This document shows, piece after piece, positions 22,786 through 63,710 of a DNA stretch of 64,000 bases. The stretch is from Sinotaia quadrata (Eukaryota; Mollusca; Gastropoda; Architaenioglossa; Viviparidae): assembly GCA_028829895.1 (NCBI GenBank), contig CM054178.1:22257701-22321700 (forward strand), given 5' to 3'. A model generated the notes under the pieces. That model was not told the DNA's origin and did no database searches. It saw only the letters and a list, made by a program, of their open reading frames with translations. Position 1 is the stretch's first letter; each line of letters starts with the position of its first letter. Both the position numbers and the translations under genes were made by a program.

Positions 22786-24513
22786 TGTCACAGGAAATGA
22801 GGGACCGAAATTATATTTTATTTCATTTTAAAAAAAACCGCTAACAAAACTAGTTGAAGTAACCCGAGTTTTGTTATTTTTCGTATGTAGCATGTAACTT
22901 CCAGTAACGGTCACCTAAGATCTCTTTAGTAGACAGACGTTCGTGACGCAGTGTGTGTTAATTATCATATTGAAAATATATATTAGTTTGTGAAAGATAT
23001 GTATATTAAATGATTGGGACAACTGCGCACTTCGAGTCACGTGTTGTTGACAAGAGGAATGGCCAGTGCGCAATTAGAATTGGCTACAGAAAAACGTGCA
23101 TCGCAATTACCACTTTATATCCAAGGCAAAAATCATGTCACGGGACATAGCTTCTGGAAGTTTTGGAAACCTTCAGTGAAGGCTATATAAGAGGCGAAAT
23201 GAAGACTTTACTCTCAATGTTGAAAACGTCGATTCGTCTGAAGCCAGTCTAACTTCACGTATGAATTATCTCATGTACAGAGATTTCATAAAGGAAAGCT
23301 GCAAAGATCTCTTTCCCTCCGTTTTCCATCCGTCTGATGCCATATATTGAGTAACGAGGCAAAATTACTCAGTATAATTGTTGGCAAAGTGGAAAGTTCG
23401 CTGTCCAAAGAAAACCCAATGCACGCGACGCTGGTTGTATGCAGTTAACGACACGAGGGACCAACTTGTTCTTCCCCCTGTCTGAGTTCGTTTTGGCAGT
23501 CTATCCCGCAAATTGAGGGGCTAGCGCCAGAGATACATATCCGGATTTCTACACTCAATGTAATGCGACGACACATCCCACTGGACGACTCCGCCCGATA
23601 ATGCTAAACGTCGTTGGGGTGTCCGTATCCACGACAACCAGAAACAGCGACAATTATCGAGACTGACAACAGTCAGTTAAATTTCAGATTTCTCCCCAGT
23701 GATGATCTGAAAGTGGTGCCTAGATTCTGCAGAATCTTCACCTGTAATGCACGCCTCAATTGCGTGTGATCTTCACTTTGAAGTGCCGCTTATAAGTGAC
23801 GTGTGAGCTTACGTCGTCTCCTTGGAACTCTGACATTAATAGTGAGTAATCAATTAGCACGGCTAACGCGCACATACTTAACTCAGGACTCTTAAGAAAA
23901 TGAACACTATTATATCGTTTGCAAAATAAGATCTCTAATGTTAAAAGTAATGCTTATTTTACATGTGAATTATTGTTAAAGCGGCCACATTTGCCGCATA
24001 AGAATTGTGTAATTAATCTTTATTTTATATTTTGAATTTCATCATTTTCATCTCCCCTTATTTCCCACAGAGTGCATGACATTGGAAAGTTGAATGAATG
24101 ATTAATCACTGTGCGAAAGAGTAGTGCCCCTTTTAAATCGGGAAATAAATAACCTGATTTAAACATCTTTCAACTCTCTTGTTATTCATAGTTTTTGAGA
24201 GGGACGAAAGAATTTGTACTATTGTTTTGCACCGTTCGTCTGTTCGTCCATTTATTCACATTTATGATACACACTCACAACACACACCGCCAATAAAACG
24301 TTCCTTGGCATGACATTAATAAATCGGGCCCCACCCAAACATCAATGGAGTATGTCATGTGTGTCTATGTAACAACTTGACGCGACGTAGTACTGGCATA
24401 CGTCACCGGGCTTTTCTTGGAGGTGCACCGGAGCAGGCCAAAAATAGACTTCACCCTTGCATCTCTAACTTCAGCTCGGGGTCGGCTTGTAACGAGCCTC
24501 CCGTTTTGTGACA
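22786..24513 (+). repeat. 3' LTR of the Gmr1-like element
   Basis: 1728 bp. I saw no difference from the 5' LTR at the constant offset of 6840 bases. It is followed directly by the target-site copy CTTGC and by resumed 30-bp satellite units. Confidence 0.96.
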
Positions 24514-24715
24514 CTTGCACTATCCGTTTACGTGCTGTTCATACTTGCACTATCCGTTTACGTGCTGTTCATACTTGCACTATCCGTTTACGTGCTGTTC
24601 ATACTTGCACTATCCGTTTACGTGCTGTTCATACTTGCACTATCCGTTTACGTGCTGTTCATACTTGCACTATCCGTTTACGAGCTGCTCATACTTGCAC
24701 TATCCGTTAACGTGC
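24514..24715. repeat. 30-bp satellite, right part
   Basis: The same 30-bp unit resumes at CTTGC after the 3' LTR, with about seven copies. Confidence 0.97.
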
Positions 24716-25570
24716 TACCCACGCTTATTCTTATCGATCAGATACTACCCATACATTTACTTACCATACAGATACTACCCATAATTATACTATTCATCCA
24801 TATGCTACCCATACTTAAACTATTCATCCAGATACTACCCATACATATAATTACCACTCAGATACCACCCATGCTTTCGTATACCATACTCGTACATGTT
24901 GATCTGAGCATTCTCTACCCGAAGTAATATTATCCATGCTCATATTACCCCACTCAATCTTCTTAAACTCAAACTGCCTGTATTTGTGCTACCCATACTT
25001 ATGCTATCCGTATTTGTAAAATCAGTCATGTTTAGACTACCATACATACGCTACCCTTATTTTTAAAGTCAAGCTTAGTCTAAACATACTTGTGTCACCC
25101 ATATTTGTAAAATCAATTATATTGAGGCAACCCATACTTGTGTCACCCATATTTGTAAAATTAGTTATATTGAGACTACCCATACTTGTGTCACCCATCG
25201 TTGTTTTATTTTATCTTTGTGCTAACCGTCGTATGCATGCTGCCAATAATTATTTTACCCGTAATATCATTCTACCCAAACTTGATGCTGCCCATGCTAT
25301 TATAATGCCCACAACTAGGGCTATATATAACATACTATGTTGCCTATACCTATTCTCTACAAACCGTAACACTATCCATACTTATAATACCCATACTGTG
25401 ATAATACCACTACCCACACTTATCGTTACTATTACACCACCCACACTTGTGCTAACCATATTATAATATTATTCGTATTTATTTTACACATCTTAGAACA
25501 CTACCCATTCTTACTTTGCCATTAATAATATGCTACCCACTTCTTGTGCTATTGCTACTAATACCTATGG
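24716..25570. repeat. Degenerate continuation of the satellite
   Basis: Short motifs of the type TACCCATACTTGTGCTA repeat irregularly, clearly related to the 30-bp unit and increasingly worn to the right. The translations are artefacts of the repeat. Confidence 0.75.
25211..25345 (+). repeat. Inverted duplication, left arm
   Basis: TTTGTGCTAACCGTCGTATG and the following ~120 bases recur in reverse complement at 25655-25795 with scattered mismatches. Confidence 0.85.
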
Positions 25571-25654
25571 GGTTTGTGACCAGGAGTGGGGTTGGGAAGT
25601 GGTTGGGGGGTTGAGTTTAGTTCATTTCAGTTGTGTATGCGAGTATATATTTGG

Positions 25655-25795
25655 GCAGTGTTACGTGCCTTTTGTATAGCTCTAGTTGTGAACTTTATAA
25701 TAGCATGGGAGAGCAAGTTTGGGTAGCATGATATTACGGGTAAAATAATTGTTGGCAGCATGCATGCGACGGTTAACACAAAGGTAAACCCTATA
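25655..25795 (-). repeat. Inverted duplication, right arm
   Basis: The reverse complement begins TTTGTGTTAACCGTCGCATG and follows the left arm through AACTAG.GCTATA. About 310 bases separate the arms. Confidence 0.85.
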
Positions 25796-26200
25796 TCCAG
25801 CCCACTCACACTATTACACGTGCGCTACCCGTATTGTTAGAATTTAGATGGTGTCTCCTCGCAGTGTGATTAACGATTAATGACCTTTTGATTATTTAAT
25901 AGCTTTCAAATCTTGATGTTCTGAGAAGCCTAGGGAATTATTAGTATGTGTTTGTCTGCATCAGTCATTTGAAAGGGAGATAAATATATTCTTTGATGAA
26001 TGAAATGTAGGGAGGATTAAAAAATAACAATAACAACAACGCTCCTGCTATCCATACCTCGGCTGAACAGGTCCTCATTATGGCAGGTGTCTGCGCATGT
26101 CAGGTACTGCTGCGGAACTGGTTTCACTGATAAGGACGACACGTCTTATACACGCGTGTGACGTCAGTGGACTTTCGATTACCGGTAGTCTGAGTGTTTA

Positions 26201-26202
<2 letters not shown>

Positions 26203-26272
<70 letters not shown>
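26203..26272. repeat. (GT)n microsatellite
   Basis: About 34 units with one TTTG interruption. Confidence 0.95.
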
Positions 26273-26275
26273 CAG

Positions 26276-26344
26276 GATAAGAAAGGCTGTCGTACTGACT
26301 GAGGTTGAGCAAACATTGATCTAAATATACTTCCGGTCTTGTAT
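26276..26344 (+). repeat. Interspersed repeat, copy A
   Basis: GATAAGAAAGGCTGT...GAGCAAACATTGA...CCGGTCTTGTAT also occurs at 28131-28199 with about 10-12 mismatches. Confidence 0.8.
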
Positions 26345-26345
26345 C

Positions 26346-27188
26346 ATGACATCGGACTTGGATTCTGCATAATGAAAAAAAAAAATGGAGGTGCTAGCGA
26401 TTTTGCTATAGAGAAGGAAAATGATAATTATGTGCTAATCAAAAGCATTAGGTCTGTCGAGAAATCGGCAGCAAATCTATCAATCGAATGATGACGTCAT
26501 TCGTTTGAGTGCAGATAAGCAAGTTGCCTGTGTACTGCTTTAAAATCAATATGTCGCGCTCTCATCCACACCAAACACATCTAAACACACCCCCACACAC
26601 AGGAATTTAACGCCGCACACGCATATACTCGTACACATGATATGGACTCATTTCAAACCCCAAGCACTTCACAACCCACCCACCGCCGACATAAACTCGA
26701 TAAACAGTAAAGATTAAAGTATAAATAATTAAAAAGCTTTTGCATTCAGCAGATAACACTGACGTTATAACTTATAATAGTGGAACAAATTCTAAAATAA
26801 CACTGCTGTCACAGTAAAACGTAATTCGCTCGAAAAGGCACTTATTTCCTATTGCCACGCCCAGCATAAGAGTCAATTATGCAGAATGAGTCTGTCGCCA
26901 TGTCGTCAGCCATCTTAGACTGACTTTATTACCTAAATCAGATCTAAAAAAAACCAACAGCCAAAGATCTACCTACAGTCACATCCGTTCATTCCGAATA
27001 CTTTGGGGTAAAGAAAAGAAAGAAACAACTGAGATTTTATAACAGATCAACGATCAGTTTATAAATTTTGTCATTGACCGCTAATGTTCTAGTATGGCAG
27101 ACACAAGTCGATCTATTGACCTTAAGAGATATTCATAAAACTTTTAAAGGCCAACTAGACAAGTCAGGGCGGAGAAATAAAAGCGTAA
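26346..27188. other. No gene seen
   Basis: AT-rich unique sequence; no reading frame or structured feature stands out. Confidence 0.55.
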
Positions 27189-27420
27189 CAGCAGTAATAG
27201 AGTAGGAGTACAAGTAGCTACAGGAGTAATAGAGTAGGAGTACAAGTAGCTACAGCAGTAATAGAGTAGGAGTACAAGTAGCTACAGGAGTAATAGAGTA
27301 GGAGTACAAGTAGCTACAGGAGTAATAGAGTAGGAGTACAAGTAGCTACAGCAGTAATAGAGTAGGAGTACAAGTAGCTACAGCAGTAATAGAGTAGGAG
27401 TACAAGTAGCTACAGCAGAA
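27189..27420. repeat. 32-bp minisatellite, seven copies
   Basis: AGCAGTAATAGAGTAGGAGT plus ACAAGTAGCTAC, nearly identical between copies. A degenerate AGT/AGC-rich tract follows to about 27830. Confidence 0.9.
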
Positions 27421-28130
27421 ATCAAATCATACTAGGACCTTTAATAGAAGTAATAATAATAGTTGTAGTAATAGCAGTATCAGTAACCATAGTAGCAGTA
27501 GAGGTATTATAAATAGAGAGGAAGTGGTGGGCAGTAGTATATTAGTAATAGCAGAAGTGATGACAATATAGCAGTGGTAGCAGCAGTAGTATTATTAATT
27601 GCAGAAGTAGTGGCAGTACTGATAGCAGTTATATTAGTAATGTTAGTAGTTGTAGTAATACCACCAGAAGTAGTGGCATAGAAAGTAGCACACAAAACTC
27701 CCTACTTAATTGTAGATTTGTATAAGTAGCTGAAATTATAGCAGAAGTAGTGACAGTAAGATAGTAGTAGTAGGGGTACTTTTACTAGCCGTAATAGTTC
27801 GGTGATGGTAGTAATGGGAGCACTAGCAGTAAGTAGTACATCGGAGTGGAGTGGAATATTTTTAAGTAGTTCAGTGAAATCGAGTTTCGGCTCTACAGAC
27901 AAAGTTAGTTATATCAGTGCTGAAAGATCTAGCTCTTCTGGTACCCTTCCTGTTCTAGCAGAGTCGAACACGGGACACACATTCTCTTGTTTCTAGCACA
28001 TGCAACCTATTTTTTTTTTCTCCTGAACGATAACAATCAAGAGACACCAAAGGCAAGTAACTCTTACGGAGCCTTTACAATCCCTCCCCGCCCTCCCCAC
28101 TACTGTACTCCGTTAGCCACGCCAGTTCAA

Positions 28131-28199
28131 GATAAGAAAGGCTGTGGCAATGACTGAGGTTTAGCAAACATTGAACTATATATGTTTCCGGCCTTGTAT
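28131..28199 (+). repeat. Interspersed repeat, copy B
   Basis: Same sequence family and orientation as 26276-26344. Confidence 0.8.
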
Positions 28200-28609
28200 A
28201 AATTATATAGGGATTGGAGTTGGTAAATAGAGCAAAAAAGGAAAGAACAAACTCTGTATAGGATGGTGGTGTGGGATAGGTGGGCAGAGGGTGGAAGGGA
28301 GCCTGCATGCAAGGGATAGTTTATTATTATACTGCATCATCATAAAAGGCAGCCAGGGGTGCCATAAAAATAGTCAATGTCTTATTTTTAATTTCGTTTT
28401 AATATCATATGAGTCTGTTTAATAAGGCGAAGGCTTTGATCAGTCAGATTTGTTATCGTAAGGTGCCAGAAGAGATATTGTTGAATTCGCACCTGTCCAA
28501 TACATCGGACAAAATCGATGGCGTCATGTAATATATATGAAGACCTATGGCAGAGGACTGTAGACCTACAATCTATTGGACAAAATCGATGGCGTCATAT
28601 AATAGTTCA

Positions 28610-28773
28610 CACTGGCGGAGCAAGTATTTTGGGGGCCCTTGTCCAGAGCGTTAGGTGGTGGGCCCCTTCGATTACACTCTGAAAGTAAAAAAAAATAGAC
28701 CACGCTCACTTCTAGGGGTCCCCTGACCGCTGGGGCCCTTGTACAATCTGCACAATCAATTGCTACGCCACTG
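28610..28773 (-). mobile_element. hAT-like MITE, copy 2
   Basis: 164 bp, left end CACTGGCGGAGCAAG, right end TTGCTACGCCACTG. Reverse-complemented, it aligns with copy 1 through both GGGCCCC blocks. It sits inside a local duplication (GGACAAAATCGATGGCGTCAT at 28508 and 28580), probably a minisatellite fragment. Confidence 0.7.
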
Positions 28774-29685
28774 GATGTACATGAACACGAATGCCAGAGG
28801 ATTTTACAGTCAATTGAAAGAGATACTCCACTTAGTGTGTCAGATCAGTTGTATGGCAATAAATTTTGTTACATTGTACGCAGATGGAACTTTGCTACTG
28901 TTGGTAACCGACCTTCTCCAGATAATATGATTAAATAGAAAAACCCCACAAAAAATAAAAAAAGAGAGATGTTTATAACTAAATTTCGCATTTTGTAAGC
29001 ATAGAATGCCAACAAATGCAATTAAATATAAATTATTACAATTTCAAATTAAAGCAAACTTAATAGGAAATTATTTGGCAAAGGTCCAACATACCCCTTC
29101 TAGGTACGTTAAATAACTGTTCCAGAATCTTTGATGCGTTCACAAAGCACACCGTAGAGAATCGTCCAGAACATCGTACGCACTACCAAGCGCATTAGGA
29201 GGAACGTTCCTGAATCTTCGTGTGTGCTACTCATGCACACCATGAGAAACTTTCATCAATTTTCGAGATCAAATACAAACCTCAATTTTCGCCATATTGG
29301 CTCTCGAACAGAATTTACAGAATCACCCTTACTGCAACATGTGTACTGATAAGTTCAACGACAACACTGGATTCACAAACCAACATGATTCGGTAGATTG
29401 CAGTAGTCACAGCGGATCAAAACATCAAACATGAAATGTGTGCTCCTCTCTGCAAAAGTCTAAATTTCAGGCATATTTCATCTCTAAACTTCTTCTCTCT
29501 CACACATATTCTCATCTGCACCCGATATACTGGCAGCATAAGAAATATAGCATTGATCAAAATTCACAAGTATAATGTACAACATAATCAAATTAGTGAA
29601 CATAGAAATAATGGTTCAATTACATAAAGCTTTCTCCAATTCAAATCATAGATCAATAGCAAGCAGGTACGAAATATTTTCTAAG
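28774..29685. other. No gene seen
   Basis: AT-rich sequence. Short plus-strand frames at 28739 and 29436 show no conserved motif. Confidence 0.5.
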
Positions 29686-30030
29686 TTCATTCTTTCTTAA
29701 TCAGTCAGTTAACTTACCATAAGTTAATGATTGCCTTTATGACTGGAGTCCAGTCAAAATAAAAGTGATTGGAATAAAGTACTTCTTTAACAAAGCAACT
29801 TTCAGTCCATCCCCTTTGATGAATTTGTTATGAACAAGTGTGAGACTATTAGTCAGAAAAACTACTCATCCACTTGGAACTGGTTTGGATTGCATCAGCA
29901 ATTTCTAGCATATTCTCCACCTGAGCTGTTTACTCCAACTAAAAAATATAATAAGCAGTGCCCAAGTTCGTGTCACTTTGACATTTAACAATTCATATAA
30001 TTAAGTTTAGAAAGAGGGATAGGCAAATTT
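29686..30030 (+). repeat. Diverged interspersed repeat, copy A
   Basis: AATCAGTCAGTTAACT.ACCAT, then CTACTCATCCA..T.GAACTGGTTTG and ATTGCATCAGCA, are shared with 51410-51770 in the same order and orientation. A 46-bp tandem array follows directly. Confidence 0.8.
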
Positions 30031-30069
30031 GCTCAGCCACAGACTGATAGATAAGTAGACAGTTGACAT

Positions 30070-30245
30070 TGATAGACAAATTATAGATTTTGTCACACAA
30101 AAATAGAGTTGTCATTGATAGACAGATTATAGATTTTGTCACATAAAAATAGAGTTGTCATTGATAGACAGATTATAGATTTTGTCACACAAAAATAGAG
30201 TTGTCATTGATAGACAGATTATAGATTTTGTCACACAAAAACGAG
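30070..30245. repeat. 46-bp minisatellite, four copies
   Basis: GATAGACAGATTATAGATTT plus TGTCACACAAAAATAGAGTTGTCATT. A (GA)n run follows at 30278-30298. Confidence 0.92.
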
Positions 30246-30298
30246 CTAGATAGTGAGGGAGGAATAAAGAAGAATAGAGAGAGAGAGAGAGAGAGAGT

Positions 30299-31330
30299 AT
30301 ATCATTTCACAGTAACATACAATTCATGTTCTCTTGCAATCCCTTTAGTATATGTCACATACTGAGACAGGGGAGGTGCTTGACACAGTGTTGTAGTGTG
30401 TTATTGTGTTACATACCAAGACAAAGGAAGTGCTCGACATTGTGACGCCAATGCCACTTAGTAATTTGGTTATCATTATTATTTTTTGATTAATCATCCA
30501 TAACTAATTACAGATGATGAGAATCTTTATTTATGTTATTAATAATTCTCCAGAGGACATCTCTTGTCTCTCTCACTTGGCGGAAATGCGTAACCCCTGC
30601 ATACACACCCCGACACCCCGCACACAGGCATTAATAAATAGCTTTTTTTGTGCAGCACGATACCTATCCCCCCCCCCCACCAACACAAGACAAAGTGCTG
30701 CCTCCTCAATTAGCATGCCTCCAACATGTCTTTGTATAATGTGTTCGTAACCTAATTTCCCTTTCATTCGTGAAATGTACTTTAATGAAAAGTATAATTT
30801 AACTTCGCCCCTATCCGATCCTTTACTAAAGCACATATACAAGAACGCACTCATTTGCAGCGTGAACGGGAAATATGCTAGATTTCAGGAAAGAGGAAAA
30901 GTAATTTGAATGGCGCATATAACTACAACTATTTTTATTAAATCGAAAGCCGTATTTACACAATTGATTTTTTTGTCCTTCCTGTCTCGACTACTGCGGT
31001 GAATTTAAGACCTTATTAATTAGGTGACTGCTTAATTTCAAAATGTCAGAAGTTAACATTTAAAAAAGTAAGTGAATAAAAATGCCATTACGTTTAAATT
31101 TCACCTCTATCAGACACAGTATTGGTGATCGCATATATTGCTTGGTCGACCTGAGGGGGAGGGATGCCTGTGGATGTATTGTTGATTTCGCCCCCCCCCC
31201 TCCGGAGAATTTGGGAGATTTATAGTGATGGGGATGTTTGGGCAGTAACTTTGCTGGGTTATGATAATTAAATTTGCTTTTAAAGGTGTGTGTGGGGGGG
31301 GTAGGGTGGGGGGGGGTGGTTATTGTACTT
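30299..31330. other. No gene seen
   Basis: Unique sequence with several C or G homopolymer runs (30670, 31190, 31290-31320). Confidence 0.5.
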
Positions 31331-32340
31331 GTCGCCTTTTAAAAATTCTTTATCATGACTAATCATATCCTTGAACTCTTTCACCTTTTATATTGCTCCT
31401 TTCGCTTTCTCCTCTTTGATGTTGGCTTCATTTCCCCGACCCCCCCCCCCTCTTCATTCCTTTCAGCATTTATTTTGTTTTCATTCACTCTTTAAAACGT
31501 TTGTATTGTTCGTTCAGCTTCCTGACCGCTTTACAGTAATTTACACTTTTTAATCTCTATGTGGTGATTGTTTTGTCTGAGCTACCTATTTGTATTTCTT
31601 CTGTTTTTTTAAAAAAATTTCTCCCGTTTATTGTTAATGTGGGTATATTTATTTATTTTCCCCGTTCTTTTATTTTTGTTTCTCCGTCAACTTGATTTTT
31701 ATTTCTTTTGTTGCTGTATGCTCATTTACCTTTTGTATGTTTAGGTCTGTTTTTTTTCCCTTATCTTCCATTTTTCCTTTCAATACATACCTGCTTCTCC
31801 TTTAATCTGAGCTCCTTTATGTTGTTTTTATGCACCTTTGCCTTTTCCTCATTATTATACCTCTGTAGATAGTTTAATTTTCCACATTTTATATTCTGTG
31901 TTTTTCTTTGAAAGTTTAATCTCTTTTATAATTGTATTGTTCCTTTAACTTTCCACTGTGTATTGTTTCTTTAGCTTCTTCCTTGTTATTGTGTCGTTTC
32001 TTTATTTTTTCCACCCCTATAACCTCTTTAACTTCCTTCCTTGTAATTCTTTTGCTTTTGTAACTCTTAACCTCGTATCGTCTTTAACCTCTTTAACCAC
32101 CTCGTACCGTCTATAACCTCTTTAACCACCTCGTACCTATAACCTCTTTAACCACCTTGTACCGTCTATATTCTATAACCTCTTTAACCACCTCGTACCG
32201 TCTATAATCTTTTTAACTACCTCGTACCGTCTATAATCTCTGTAGCTTCCACCCTTGTTATTGTGTTTTCTGTAACTTTTCACCTCGTCTATGTTTGTGC
32301 ACTTTTTGATACTTCAGATATTTCTTTTTTTTTTTTTTTG
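31330..32340 (+). repeat. One-kilobase pyrimidine-rich tract with ~29-bp repeats
   Basis: The plus strand is strongly T/C-biased. In 32080-32235 units of CCTCTTTAACCACCTCGTAC plus CGTCTATAA repeat about five times. It ends just upstream of exon 1 of the gelsolin-like gene. Confidence 0.8.
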
Positions 32341-32407
32341 CTATTGTCTTTTATTCTAGGAAAGTACAAGGAAATTGACTTGAAATGATTTTCGTTTGTA
32401 TTTTCAG

Positions 32408-32451
32408 ACTTAAAGAACGAAAATTTGTAATTGCTGAGCAGCAAAACCAAA

Positions 32452-32458
<7 letters not shown>
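32408..32458 (+). CDS. Gelsolin-like gene, exon 1 (end of 5'UTR plus start codon)
   Basis: ATG is at 32452-32454, giving Met-Ser and the first base of Gly, followed by donor GTTAGT at 32459 (phase 1). A pyrimidine tract ending TTTTCAG at 32401-32407 looks like an acceptor, so bases 32408-32451 are probably 5'UTR spliced to a non-coding exon further upstream. The start is supported because the spliced product Met-Ser-Gly-Leu-Val-Lys-Ala-Lys-Lys has the usual N-terminus of this family. Confidence 0.85.
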
Positions 32459-61154
<28,696 letters not shown>

Positions 61155-62104
61155 ATTGTCTCCCTTTACCCGGCAGACTAAGCATTTGATACCTCAAGTT
61201 TCAACAGTACACTGAATTGTCTACTGGACTTTGAAGTCTAATGTCATTGAAACATTTATTATTGGGATTTTAAAATATATATATATATACACATTAATAT
61301 ATAGAATTCATTGAAACATTTAAACGGCTAGATCTCTATACATTGTCGCTCAATGTTTGTGAAAATAATTTATGAGCTCACTTAGGTAAATACGCATTTT
61401 GAAAGACAGGACTTAAGGTGCTTTATTATGAAAACAAATGTTGACATTTTTTGGATATTTCATTATTAACATATTAGAAAGCACCATCGCGTGTCGATGT
61501 GGGCGATTTGAGTTTTTAGATGTAGTTACGTCACATCATTTCATTATCTTAAGGCATAACACATTTTTCTCCATTTTCTCTAAAGAAGCAATCAATTCTC
61601 GGTTGAGTGACTGGAAACTCTTAATCAGTGTAAACAAAAACATTCTGGCAAACAGAAAATTCTCACGCGTCTTTCAAAAATATTTAGTCCTGAAATGTGG
61701 ACTGGACTGTCTTTATTGCTAAAAAATCTGATCTGAGGGTGTTTTATACATTTTACCTTTATGTATCTATGCCGAGAGTCTTGCACCGAATGAACTTCGA
61801 CCAGTCTATGTTCCATTGGAGTACTTTTTATTTTCGTTCCATCGTCTATTTGTTCATTTGCCAATGCTTTTTAAAAAACAACAACATATTTTTTGTATAC
61901 CATATTCCCCAAACTTATACATCCTGTGATTTCTGAATGGACTGGAACTTTAAAATGATTTAGCTCTGTGATGTTTGAATTGATTGGACATTTAAATAAA
62001 TTAGCTGAGGGAAACCTTTAGTCACACTCGTATGCGCACGCGCGCGCGCAAACACACACACACATGCGCGCGCGATTCTATTTTGTCTGGTGTTTAGAGT
62101 CATG
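61155..62104. other. Downstream flank, possible 3'UTR
   Basis: AT-rich sequence following the stop codon; no second gene is apparent. Confidence 0.5.
61995..62000 (+). promoter_or_regulatory. Candidate poly(A) signal of the gelsolin-like gene
   Basis: AATAAA about 840 bases after the stop codon. It is the first canonical hexamer I noticed downstream. The call rests on the motif alone. Confidence 0.3.
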
Positions 62105-62300
62105 TATGTAGTAGCTCAATGTTAAAAGCAACAACCGTGACAAACACAATCATGACAAAAATAATCGTGACAAACACAGTCATGACAAAAATAATCGTGA
62201 CCAACACAATCATGACAAAATTAATCGTGACAAACTCAATCATGACAAAATTAATCGTGACAAACACAATCATGACAAAAATAATCGTGACAAACACAAC
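62105..62300. repeat. 30-bp minisatellite, six copies
   Basis: AATCGTGACAAACACAATCA plus TGACAAAAAT, with alternating AAAATA and AAATTA endings. Confidence 0.93.
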
Positions 62301-62644
62301 CACAGTGAATTCATTTGCAATGTGTACATGACCACACACTTTATTTTGGAAACGCGAATTTTTTTCTGCATAAGTTATTCAGATTGATTGTATTTGTGTA
62401 TCGATAGGTGTATATTTCATTTGTGTTTCTACACACATTTAAGACGATCAGGGCGTGCGTGTTGCTGACTCGTGCATCTCATGTGTGTGTAGAAAGGGAA
62501 ATTTGAAATAGCTTCCTGTTCCCATATCTGAAGTAAATAATAAAAATTAATTCAACAATTTTATTTGGTTTTGATGGAGTAGAGCTATCCTGTGTTTTAT
62601 TTTCTGCTGAACTGAACAGCATATGTACATTAACATTTTACTAC

Positions 62645-62900
62645 AGGAAAACAACATTGGACAGACGGAAAGAAGAAGAAGAGAGGAGTAGGGAAAGGAG
62701 AGAGAATAAGCGAGAAAAAGAAAAAATAAAAGGAGAGAGATTGATAGATAGTTTTTTTTTTCCTTGCGAAAGAGAAGCAGAGAGGAGACTGAAAGAATGA
62801 GAAGCGCAGAGAGAGAGAGAGGGAGAGAGAATGAAAGAATTTTACTGAGAGAAAGAGCAGCAGAACGAAAAAGAATCAGCTAGAGAGAGAGAGAGAGAGA
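62645..62900. repeat. Purine-rich (GA) low-complexity tract
   Basis: About 250 bases almost entirely A and G on the plus strand, broken by one T-run at 62750. Confidence 0.9.
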
Positions 62901-63309
62901 TCGTTTTATGATGTTAATGGAGAAAATAAAACGGAATTGTATAACATTTCATACGGAAATGGAACTTGAAAAAATATTTCACAAAGCGATCGATTTCCCT
63001 AACATTTTACAATACAGAAAATATTTCAACAACCTTAATATACTCCCCCCCCCCCCCCAGAAAACATTACCATGGCAATATTTATTAAAATACACGCCCT
63101 TCTATACTAAATGTCTCATATCAAAATGTATGTCAAAAGAAGATTGAAGAAAATGACTGTACAAAAAAACCCAGCACTCATCAATAAACAAATTATGAAT
63201 CAAGAAGTAAGGAAAAGAAAACAGACACAAAATACTCACTAATAAATAATACTCATAGCGATATTAACCACACTTTTGTTATAAAACTTGAAGTGCTATA
63301 CAATAATTA

Positions 63310-63710
63310 CACATACAAATACACAAAGTCTTTAAACAAACTACATAAAGTACGTCAAACAATTGATGATAATACTACAAAACAAATAACCCATACAAAT
63401 ACACAAAGTCTTTAAACAAACTACATAAAGTACGTCAAACAATTGATGATAACACTACAAAACAAATAACCCATACAAAATACACAAAGTCTTTAAACAA
63501 ACTACATAAAGTACGTCAAACAATCGATGATAATACTACAAAACAAATAACCCATACAAATACACAAAGTCTTTAAACAAACTACATAAAGTACGTCAAA
63601 CAATTGATGATAATACTACAAAACAAATAACCCATACAAATACACAAAGTCTTTAAACAAACTACATAAAGTACGTCAAACAATCGATGATAATACTACT
63701 AATAATAAAT
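63310..63710. repeat. 80-bp tandem repeat, five copies
   Basis: ACCCATACAAATACACAAAG, TCTTTAAACAAACTACATAA, AGTACGTCAAACAATTGATG and ATAATACTACAAAACAAATA; copies differ at single positions. Confidence 0.96.

Larger units (their letters stand above)
15946..24513 (+). mobile_element. Full-length Ty3/gypsy-class LTR retrotransposon, Gmr1-like (integrase before RT)
   Basis: An 8568-bp element bounded by two 1728-bp LTRs that I read as identical line by line. The LTR ends are perfect inverted heptamers (TGTCACA...TGTGACA). The 5-bp target duplication CTTGC is at 15941-15945 and 24514-24518. A primer-binding site follows the 5' LTR and an AAGAAGGGGG polypurine tract precedes the 3' LTR. Between them is one uninterrupted gag-pol frame (18136-22659). 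The order is Gag, protease, integrase, reverse transcriptase, RNase H. Intact coding capacity and matching LTRs indicate a very recent, probably competent insertion. It split a 30-bp minisatellite. Confidence 0.97.
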
